DNA of 64,000 nt from contig QEYB01001638.1 of NCBI GenBank assembly GCA_017562135.1, positions 1-64,000 on the forward strand, in the 5' to 3' direction. This document shows, piece after piece, positions 48,324 to 58,866 of the stretch (position 1 is its first letter; the number at the start of each line of letters is the position of its first letter). The stretch comes from Dipylidium caninum (Eukaryota; Platyhelminthes; Cestoda; Cyclophyllidea; Dipylidiidae). Position numbers and translations under genes: made by a program. The notes below the pieces were generated by a model, which saw only the letters and a list, made by a program, of their open reading frames with translations, did not search any database and was not told the origin of the DNA.

Positions 48324-48784
48324 TTCGTAACTGCAATGGGAGACTAGTAAGAGTTAAAACAAGCTTTGGGGTTGGTGCTGTTAGACCATAACGTATTCGT
48401 AGTTATAGACTACAAGCTCATAATAACAGCAAAAAATTTTATTTTAAAAGCTGATATGGCCATATTTAGAGTTGCACCTGAAGTCAAAACGGTAAAATTA
48501 AAGTCCCATAATAAAAATCATGAATAAAAATTCATAAAATAAATAAATGATACAAAAGGTGCCGGGCCATGTTTGTAAAGGTGTGTAGTTGATGTACCCA
48601 TTCTTTGATTTTTATTGCTCTAATTCTACATCTCCAACATCTAAGCCAAGGTCAACAAGCAGATGAGCACTGTACAAATGATAAAATCGATTTGACACTA
48701 ATCCCCATACCAAACATCATAGCCCTGTTGGTTGAGCCCGTAATAACTTTAAGCGGCCCAAGGACATAAATCCAATTTCTCTCA
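48324..48784. promoter_or_regulatory. Shared divergent promoter region of hnRNP U-like and G-alpha genes
   Basis: 461 nt separate the two divergent start codons. The middle is AT-rich (about 48500-48555). No TATA box with convincing spacing was found for either gene. The acceptor at 48331-48332 belongs to the hnRNP U-like transcript. That the two genes share a promoter is inferred from distance only. Confidence 0.45.
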
Positions 48785-51700
48785 ATGCCGAATTCTTTTT
48801 TTAAAATTGATTGTTGCCAACCCTTTTGCTATAACTGTGTTGCGCAAGTTAATGGAGAAGATAACAAGACAGACAGATTCATCGCCAAAAAAGAAGCAAC
48901 TCGAGCGAATCGATTGACGCATAAAGATCGTTTTGCTTGGCACTGGCGAGAGTGGCAAAAGCACATTTCTCAAACAAATGAGGATAATCTCAAGAAAATC
49001 GTTCAGTGCTGCGGAAACAGAAATTTTCAAATCATTTATTTACGACAATACCTACAAAGGTGTTTTATACTTGATTCAGGTGAGTCTATGTAGACGACAT
49101 TACGTACATCTTTAGAATACTATGGTATATTATCCTTGTAACCTTTAAAAAAAACATATTTTTAATGATGACTGCATATATACGGCATTTGAACCTATCA
49201 ACTTGTAATCAATTTGATGCTGACTACTTACAACAATTTTTGTCCATAGTAACAATGTTTGTTCTAATTCATATGCCGTAATCTCGTGCGTGTATTATCA
49301 ACTAGATTTGCTGTTATCTCTGCTAACTGTGAATTCATTCAGTTAGTGTTTATCCTTTTTTAATATAACGCAATAGATCGCGGAGTGTTTCTGCTCTTGA
49401 TTACGGATTTTATTCTGTAAAAATACTGGCAGTTGCTCATAATTGTTCACTTGTCTTTTTTGACATTCCTCAATGCTAACAGTAGGAGATTCCAATTTAC
49501 TTAGAATGAGTTACACTGCCTCCGAGCACTTCGAAGGTATCCCGATCATTAGGCTGCCATGTGACGGTCATGAGAGCGCTGGTAAACGCAGCGGAAATTA
49601 GCATATTCGTTACCACTACGCTAAGTATTTGCGCCGCCGCACAGCAATATTTCTATTCCCCGGAAGAAATTCCCTACTTTCCTGCCTAGTAGCTGGGAAA
49701 CGTTCTCCTCTCTAAAGGCCTTGTTAACAAGAATGATGATGACAATCAGTGCTATTTAATTGATCAAAGTTACTCAATTATAATTATCACGAGGGCAAAA
49801 ATCTTTTGGAGAATTGTTATTTAATGTAAACTGTGTATTTATTGAACAGTATATTATAATTGCATGCAACTCTGGCCCATTATGCAGTTTTACAAAATGC
49901 ATATTTTCGAGGCAAGGCCTTGATACCTAGGCGGATGTGGGAGCGTATACGCTAATTCGTAAGTCCTTTCTGCTAAGGCTCGTAGCACACTCGGCATTGC
50001 TTGGGAGTCGGAACGTGGAGCTTCTGCGGCGGAGCGGATTGAGGAGCACTTCTGTCGCACTAGAGCTCAGCGTCGGGAGCGCACGCTTCTGGCTGGCGGA
50101 GTACCCGCATGGTCTGAAGAGGAGTTCCTCGAGCTAGCACCGCTCTTTCAAATCATTTGGTCTGATGCGAGTATCCGCGCTGCATTTGATCAGCGAAGCC
50201 GTCTAATCACCGAGGATTTTGTGCGTAAATTCCAGATAAGAATTACTTTGTGGCAAGGCTTTATATCATACTGTAATTTAATGAAGATTCAGATGCACTT
50301 ATAACTTTGTAAGGCAGGATGCATCTATTACAGAGTAATATTTGTATTAGGCAAGGAACAAATGTGTCACTAATTCTCTATCCTTGGACGTTAATATGCA
50401 TTGTCAGCCGAAAGTGGGGTCACTTTTAAATATATTGACTCTATCTGAGACAACAGTCGCACTCTAAATCACGTCCGACAAACGATGTGTGATGCTAATG
50501 TTCTTGATGTATTATTATCCAAACTCAAAATACGATTAGCCTCCATCCATTTTGTCACACCACAGATGATAAATTGACACGTTATTGAATTTGATATCAT
50601 CCTTATTCCTGCGCACTTCGTTGGTTGTTGCATTCAACACTTCATGGATAATAACCTAAAAGGAGAGCGTTTTATTTTGGCATAGATTTACCCTTTTCAG
50701 ATAAATCTCCTTGCCAAACTCATAACAGTTTATAATAATGGCAAGAAATTCCAGAGTCTTACACCGCGGCCACTCCAAAATACGTACGCTACGCAGGAAC
50801 ATTTACTCTCTGTGTGAATTTTATTTGGTCCACCACATCTGCTTACATTCACGCCTGTCCCATATCTCAACAGTGTCCATGTCAATATACGCCAGAGGCA
50901 CTTCTTTGTTTCTTCTGCCGCGTTTATTCACTCCCAGAATCAAGCAGTGTCCTCACTGCCATTGCGGCAGATGATGGAATGGGGTCACGTCCACATGGGA
51001 GTAATTCATCAGTGCTTCGAGACTCAATGTTTTGTAACACTGCATAAGTCATCACCTTCTAGCGACTTGACTCGGAGCAGTAAGAGTTATGTCACAAGTT
51101 TTATTTAGCTCTTGACTGCTCAGAGAAGCGAGATTCTCTTGAAGGCACTTATGGCATATGTCGAAAAGTAGTTTATTATTAGTCTAGCAGAGAAAAGATG
51201 GTTCGGTGTAAAAAGCCTTTCATTCCTATGCCGCTTTTTTTGAACATAAGACCGCCACGTTAACCTTTGTTATCGTTGACCGTTTCTCCCAACTACCGGT
51301 GCTCTGTGCCATCTTTTGCTGCAATCCACCATATCCTTCTGTTCATTTTACCCTCCCAATCGGCCCAGGTGCTTCCAGTATTCTGTCAAATCTGTCGTTG
51401 CCCACGTGAAGCGTGTTGCACAAGCTTTCGTGACTGACGTTCCCTCCATTCCCCGTGCATAATTAACGCCCAGAACAAGGTCACTCGAAAATCTTTCGGT
51501 ACTAGGCCCCGTGGTCCGTAAATAAAGCAAAACCTGTGCATTAGACAATTGCCGTTATTGAGCAGCGGATGTGATGGCAGTGGTGTGTTCTTTCCTCACT
51601 CCCTCTGGCAGCCTTCACATTCGGGTGGGGTTAAATTATTTGCCAGCCGGTGGGCTCTCGCAGGAGGTCTTCTTATCCGAGAAGTAACGTCCGAAGTGGC

Positions 51701-54180
51701 AACGGTGATGATTCGTGGGGAACAGTTTACTCTTAGGCGAAGGCCTTCGCCGCATTCCACTCTACTATCATTTGCGCCGAGCGGGTTAGGGTGGAGGAAA
51801 AGAAAAGCGATTTCCTCATAATTGCCCTCCTTTGAACCCATGGGGCATACGTACTGAGGTGGCAAAACTAGTGGACTTTAAATGGATTACACTTGTGACC
51901 CAGTCTTTCCCCACGAATTTCTAAAGCTAACTCACACCGGCAGCTTCCTGCAGTGACCAGAGAATCGACACGCTATCCATGGCCGCATTCTGCCCAACTA
52001 ACGGTGCCTCATCGTGGTTGCCAGCGCAAATAGAGTCTCTTGAATGCGTCTAAACGTATTACATATCGAGTATAGCTTTGTCTGCGTTAGTCTTGGAAAG
52101 CGCCCAGACAGTTGCCATCGGTCCTGCAGCATTAAGTCGTACTTTGCTCATCATGGCAGCCTCTCCAGACCGTGATTGCGACTGCTGATAAGAGGGTGAG
52201 AGGAGTCCACCGCCTAACTTTCCTTCCGGTGTTTAGTGGGAGTGGGGGGCTCCTCTGGGCGTTAAACAAGTTGAACTTGATTAAGGTGGGGCTGGTCAGC
52301 GGTTCCTTCGTTGGATTTTACTTATTTTTCCCACAATTCTGCTACTTCGGATCAGCACACTTTCCCCTTCTCCTCCTCGTTTCCTTTCTTCTGGAGTCTA
52401 TTCTGGTGTCAATGGGCGCGGATTTGCTTCCCCTTCGCTTCTCTCTCAAATTGTAACACTTCTTTTTGGGCATTAAACAGACAGGACCGTTTTTGAGGTG
52501 TTTTGATTAAGGTATACTTTTGGCCCACAACCGCATTAACGAAGAGAACAATGACCGCTCCAGACTTTTAGAGGAGGCCATTGGCATTGCGGTGAAGTGT
52601 CGTCTCCACCCCTTTGATTTCCCTTTTGCATGTGCTTTTGTTCCAGCTCACCGTTTCAATGACCATCTGAAGCGACTCTGACAGTTTAGCTGACGGTCGG
52701 CATGCGCGGAGTTTCTTTTTGCCTTCGCTTACTCCTCCATAAATCCACTAGGAGGCAATGGATACCGGGTGCAGTGAGACTCGAGTGATCGTTAAATCCT
52801 AATCATAAACTATACCTACTAAAATTTAGACTTACGGTTATCTGTAAAGAGATTTATCAACGAGGTGATTGGAAAACGCCATGCTGTGGCCCTTCTCACT
52901 TGTGAGGAACGTCTATCAAGAAGGGTTGTAAAGGTTGGAGTGGAAATACAAAGGCGCCGTTAGCTCCCAGCTCTGTCACTTCAGCTCGGGGACGGAGGCT
53001 ACGAACACCCGGTGTGCATACCATCTCTCGGTCTTTGTCCTTAGTATTTCCAGTAAAATAAAAAAGATTGAGATTTTTTTGACAGCTTAGAAATTATTGT
53101 TGTTTATGTGTCCTCTCCGGAAAATTCAAACTGCAGCCTGAATTTTATCACCTCTTAACAAATGATTGTCCACTATTGGTAGAAGCCTCCTCTAACAGTC
53201 CTACTGTAATCATTTTGTTTCAGAGTGAAAATACTCGTTACTACCTCAATCGTCTCCACCACATTGCAATCCTCGTAAGTCCATCCCAATCATTTTGCGA
53301 CCTCCTCTGTGACCCGCCACCTAGAAAATGCCACGCGTTGGCGGTCACAGTGAAGGAGGAAGCTTCCTTCCTTGTAACATCAGTCGTGGTAATGCCTTGT
53401 TCCGCTTTCTGCTTGTATACGCAGAACTATGTTCCCACAGAGGAGGATATTGTCTGGTCACGTCGGCCCACGGACTCCATTGTGGAAGAAGAAATTTGTA
53501 TCCACGGGACGCCTCTGCTCTTCGTCGACGTGGGTGGACAGACGAAAGAGCGTCGAAAATGGTGTCAAACTCTTACCGACATGACATCCATCCTCTTTCT
53601 CGTGGGTTCTTCACATTATGACGAACTCTACGTCGACCGAGTGACCTGCGAGTATCGAAATAAGCTGCGTGAGGCAATGGCGGTTTTCGATGGCCTCATT
53701 AATTTTGAGAGCTTCCGCCGAATCTCTATAATCATATTCTTCAATAAGTTCGACCTCCTTAAAGAGAAGATTGAGGCACGATCTTCTGGAATTCGGACAC
53801 ATTTCCCAGAATTCCCTTCTGACTCGGATGAATTTGATCTCGTTGCGGTGCAGAATTTTCTTGTGAATTCCTTCGCTGCACTAGTGGACCCCATTGTATT
53901 CCCGTACGAGGCGGAACCAGCCTCTGCTTCCTCGATGACCGCCCACAATCGATTGAGATGGTTTCAGAGGTGGACTCAGCACCGTCGAGCGGAGGCTGGT
54001 CGTGGCGTCCGCCTTTCTGCTCCTTCGAGAGGAGCTGCCTCCTCTGGTGGAGTGCCTCGCAGGAGGACTATCTACCGGCACTTCACAACAGCCGTGGACA
54101 GGAATAATATTCACATGGTCTTTAATGCCATGCACGATACCATCCTCCAAAATAACCTGCGACGACTAATGATGAGCTGA
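48785..54180 (+). CDS. GNA12/13: Heterotrimeric G-protein alpha subunit, G12/13 class (divergent)
   Basis: GTP-binding switch coupling receptors to Rho pathways. Exons 48785-49079, 49978-50220, 53224-53274 and 53425-54180, about 447 residues. N-terminal cysteines (CCQPFCYNC) fit palmitoylation. Motifs are P-loop GTGESGKSTFLKQMRI, RRPT of switch I, DVGGQ of switch II (about residues 231-235), FFNKFD for guanine specificity, and TTAVD. The STFLKQ P-loop, FTTAVD and the ILQNNLRRLM tail place it with G12/13 rather than Gi, Gq or Gs. The C-terminus lacks the Cys at -4 needed for pertussis-type modification. A polar, basic insertion of about 55 residues lies between NKFD and TTAVD. One extra base near 48918-48921 shifts the frame between the N-terminal helix and the P-loop and places a TGA in the P-loop frame. 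Alternatively the P-loop exon could begin after the AAG at 48926. Intron 2 is about 3.0 kb. Confidence 0.92.
51262..51520 (+). mobile_element. Degenerate Ty3/gypsy-like integrase relic
   Basis: Within G-alpha intron 2. The + strand reads LTFVIVDRFSQLPVLCA, matching the integrase core start (VVDRFSxxP). Further on, VAQAFVTD and, after a stop, LTPRTRSLENL resemble the AxxFxxxW and TDxGxQFES segments. Frames change and stops interrupt it, and the second catalytic Asp is not preserved. No long terminal repeats were recognised. A decayed fragment of an old insertion; the call rests on short motifs. Confidence 0.38.
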
Positions 54181-57100
54181 TTAATACGGCAAGACGACAT
54201 GCCATGTGATTTACCTGGGCGCCACCTTTTGTATAATCAGATTCTTGTGGACGGAGCCACTTCTCTCCTCCTTGCGCCGGCGCTCTGTCCAAGCGGCGGA
54301 TGGAGGCTACACGCTATCCTCTTCGCCCACCAAAATTTCGCAGCATTTACCCCATGTCATGACTCTCCTGCATTCTTATTTGCCCATTTACCCACTCTAC
54401 CTGCAAATCTAACCCCTGCAGCGACTGTCATTCGCTGGTCTCCTGTTCTCCTTGTTTTCAAAATTGGCTACTGGGGTTATAAAGTACTCTTATAGCGCAA
54501 AATAAGCCTACTCGTATTTCTTCTTGAATGTGGAACGTTGCCCACTGGAAGGGAAGACAGCATCCTTGTGTGCTCTGACGGCTAAGTGGCGACAACCACT
54601 TAATTTAGCGCAGTCATCCTGTGCACCAAATAGGTACAATAAGGAGTAGTTCTTATTGCTCGCAGGAACTGGATCCAATCATCGCATGGAGAGAGACCGG
54701 AGCATTTTCATTCCCCACAAACGCTATGGCGACGTGGACGTGTTGGCCCCGATTTTTTGCTATTCCAACTAAGTAGGCGGGTGGGAATTGCCGAAAGGGC
54801 TAATCTCCTCGACGCCTTGATTTTGTCGGATGTTTAGTCGACACGTTTCGGAGGTCACAACCCATGAGACGTCGAATGAGCTGGTGATCACATCTCGGTT
54901 TATTTGACGTGGGCAACTACCCTTCGTGGTCGACTTAAACGCCTTGCTCATCGCCTCCCTCACACACGCTTCGCCCTTTTCTTGTCTCTTCCATTCCCCT
55001 CTCAGTGCCTCCGCCATATCGCGATTTGAACAACCTCTAAGAAAAGTCATCTCTCTTTCTCCTGCTCTCCAATTCCAAGTGGTGGTCCGTGGCTGCGTGA
55101 GGAGGATGTAATTGGTAGCGTTTAGGTTCCCTCACCAATGCAATGTGTGGGTGAAAAGCGGTTGCAAAGCCTTGATTTTTCTTTATTACTGACGAAAGTA
55201 ATTAACAGACAATTTTGTATACAAATCCCAGCAGTGGTCGGCCATGCATCTGAGTCGACAGGACCTGAAACGGAGGAAGGAGAACAGGAGAGAACTCATC
55301 ACGAGGGTCTCTTTCAGCGATTTCAGTCTACCGTCTGTGAGGAAGTCGAGGGAAACCCGCCACTAGATGGTCTCGCCGCGGTGGACACGGAACATTGCAT
55401 TTTTTGCAAAAAGTCAAATTAAGAGTGTACAAACTCTAATATAAACTCGATTTACGGGTGAAAACAGTATGACCACAAATGTAGATCTTCTGCAAAATGA
55501 CAACCTTCGCTGGGCCGCCTATCGGCCGCGGTGTGTACTGACTAAAGCCAGAAATGCTAACTTTGGTTTGCGGCGTTATTTTCCCCAAACGCAAGAGATT
55601 TGGTGTGCAAGAGAGCCGAGGAAAGGGAAGTGGCAGAACCTACTTGCTGAAGCACCAAATTGTCAAAGGCGAGGCGTTTCAGTGCTTCCGAATGCGTGGC
55701 ATTAACGCGGAGCAGGAGTTTGGCTAAAAAACGACTGACCTGAATATTCTCGAATTCAACTGAAGTTCCACTTTCGTTCAGATAGGCAGTTTCAAGCTAA
55801 AATCATCGGTAGAGAAGGAGTGTTAGGATAAAATAGGGAAACCGCCAAAATAGCCTGAATAGTTGGTGTTCCGGGAAACCAATTACTGACTTTTTAAGCC
55901 ACAAGAAATGAAGGCGCTTGTTATGAAGTGGTTGATGCGGTGCGAAGTCACTTGGTCACTAGTGACCAACTCTAAATCTAAGCCAGTGAAATGAAGAGTT
56001 GCCATGTCCCGCGATGGGCAGCATTTGGCAGAGCGGCAAATTCAAAGAGCCCCTCTCTTCGAGGGATCTGGTGACTTCGAGGCGACTTTAAACACACTTC
56101 CCGTTGAGAGGAGGGAGACGGCTAAGGTCTGAGACGGCTAAGGTCTGGAGGACTACGAAAGCTCCTCTTCCGCCCGCCTGCTTCCGCTCACCGTTAGCGA
56201 CGTCGGCAGCTTCACCCCGTACGCGTACACCTGCGTGGCCAATTGAAATTCGACGTGGCTGCCGCAAGAGAAAACCTCGAACCTTTGCAAAAGAGGCAGT
56301 TGAGGGTGAGAGGTTAGGAGTGACAACCCCAAGGTGCATGCAGTTACCATGAGCTCTTCACTCACCCGACATGCCCGTTGAAGAGGCCTTCCTCGGCAAA
56401 AAACGGGTTGAACTAAAAGATTAGTCGGTTAGATGCAATACACGCCAGTTTTTAACGCATCGCCTAAAATAGGGGCTATTTTTATCCATAAATTAGGCGT
56501 ATATTTAATGCGTGCGTTGTGGGTCGGTGGATGGGGATTTGTGAGCGTGCGGTGGTGTCAGATGCGACAAATCCGCTGCCTCCGCCCCCCCCCCCCGCCG
56601 TTTCCCCACCTCGAGACTCGTGTATACACAAACCCGGGAAACTCAACCGTTGCGCCAGGCTATTCACTCGTCTGACCTTGTCCCAAATGTACCTCAGCGT
56701 GCCCCAACTGCCACAACCTACTCTTCTGCCACTTTTAACAAGAAAAGTGTCAAAATCAATGCCATATTTGTGGTTCAGCGAAAAATGGCACTGTGAAAAG
56801 AAGGGAACACTCACTATAACCCCTCCCGGACTACTCATTTGTGCGAAGACTTGCTTGACTACGAACATTAAAAAATTGCATTAGACGTGAATTCAAATAT
56901 TCTTATCAAACTACACAATCGTCTCCACCGTCTCTTCCTATCACTCGTTGCAGATGTTTTACTGGCTTCAACTGTACCATCACTTCGTTGCGGTCTTTGC
57001 CAATCAGTTAGGCTTCTACCAGACTCCCCGGCCTGAAGACACTGCCTCAAGCCAATGTCCTTCGGGTGTTCAGTCGGTAATCATCGGTGGAGAGGAGATC

Positions 57101-58866
57101 AAACTCATAGGAAAGACGCCTGGTTAAAAGTATTTTTGCTGTCTATGAAACAACGAGCTAACACCGACCCGACAAAATCTACTTGACCATCTCCATTTTC
57201 AGTGGCAAAGGAGGTGGGATTTCCACACTTCAACGTATGCACGCTGCAGGGATCCAATGAGATAGTGCATAATGCACTCTTTATTTTGGACTGTAAATGG
57301 GATGTCGTCCTTGCAAAAACCTTCCAATCCCACTCATTTAATGTCTCGCTTCGCCACTCCAGAAAATGACACAAATCTGCCTCATATAAGAATGGGTCGA
57401 AAGAATCCGCGAAATGCGTTGAGGCTGCGCTCCCTTTAAGAGGAGGGAACGCTGCGACACATCGTCATACCTTTAAGTGTTCACGAAAACGCGATCCGCC
57501 TGTCCGTGTAGCTCAAACGGCCAAACCGCTCCCTCAGCACAACGCGGTGTCGGCGTGATGGGGCGATGCGGTCGCGGAGTGGACTCCAACACCACTTGAT
57601 GAGCCTTAAGGCAATGAAGCAGTGATTACCCTTGGGAGGAATTCCCATTAGCTCGAGATCAAATACTCCCACTCCCTTTCTTCTGATTTACGTTTTTTTA
57701 TTGGTGATCTCAAAAACGAGCCTCCCATAATGCTGCTAGCAGTTCGGAAGCGCGACTGCCTAATGTCGATCATTCAAGTCTCCATTGGTTACCGACAACT
57801 ACCGTTGACATCAAACACTTGCCTCGTGGACTCGTAACGGCTGATGGTGGGTGATCAGCCCACCATCAAAAGCACTAAACTAAGGTAGTTAGGAAGAGGA
57901 GGAAAAGAACCCGCCCCTCACCCAAGGTGCTGCTACCCCACCAACAAACATGCCCCTAAACTGGCCGTGTTGAGGAATGGCGACGGAATTGGAAGGGCGG
58001 GAGAGTCAATCGTCTATCTCCTTGACCCACGCCGGTGCCTGTCCGGAGCCACACTGGCTGCCGCAAAACCTGCCTTACCGGAGGATGCTAAGATCGGTGC
58101 GGTGTCGACTTCTCTTAACTCTGCAACCGCGATTTCACAGATCGGCCCACTGTGAGATTCGCCGCTTTCTCTATTTCCATAGCAAACAAAGCTCGCGAAT
58201 TGAACTTTGAACAAATCTCCGCTTTAAAGTTGGCACTGAATTTGTTTTGTAAAGTCTGTTGACCAGGCAAAGTCACCCACTGGCCCCATCTGGTCTTCTC
58301 ATACGTGCATGCTTTATCTAGCAAAATCCTTGTGTAAAACACGTTGTCAGACCCCTCTGGTCTCCAAACTTGCTCCCCTTTGCACCTCACAAGGAACGCA
58401 ATTTTTCGGTCACAATTTCTTATAACCCCTTGAAATGCAAACAAATGCGGCATCAGGTTATACTTCACGTAATTGCGGCCACCCTTGTCCAGCGGGAGGC
58501 CTCTCCCCAACACCCCAAATTCCGAGGGCGTTGTGGAAATCACGGAGAGGAGGGGATTCTACTATGACAAGCATTCTCCCAACACCCACTCACTTCTCCC
58601 AATCGCATTCTTCTCTAATTTCTCCACATACTTTTCGTATTGTCACAGTATACGTGGAAAAAAATATTACTCTGCCGAAGACAGTAGAACGTTCTCTCCC
58701 AAGCCTACAGAGTATTTACGACTTACCGAAATCGCCGGTGTAACAAAATCGACTTGAAAGAAATTTAGGCGTGCACTCGGAAGTATACCGGCTTGACCTA
58801 AAAAAATATATTTGAAAGACTGTTTAGCCCTGCGAATGGATTTCCTACACGTCAAATATGCGCTAC
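54181..58866. other. Sequence between the G-alpha gene and the TEA-domain exon
   Basis: About 4.7 kb. G-alpha ends here on the + strand, while the TEAD-like gene reads toward it on the - strand, so downstream TEAD exons are expected here or within G-alpha introns. I could not recognise the YAP-binding domain on the minus strand. A 142-codon minus-strand frame (58115-58543) has no recognisable domain. Confidence 0.4.
56585..56595. repeat. Homopolymer C tract
   Basis: Eleven consecutive C residues, flanked by further short C runs. It is a site where sequence length is likely to be unreliable. Confidence 0.8.

Noticed and set aside
52172..52456. Hydrophobic 94-codon + strand frame in G-alpha intron 2
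   Set aside because: Low-complexity T-rich sequence gives Leu/Phe-rich translation; no splice sites or homology.
58115..58543. 142-codon minus-strand frame downstream of the TEA-domain exon
   Set aside because: Considered as the missing part of TEAD; it has none of the conserved YAP-binding-domain motifs and no other family was recognised.
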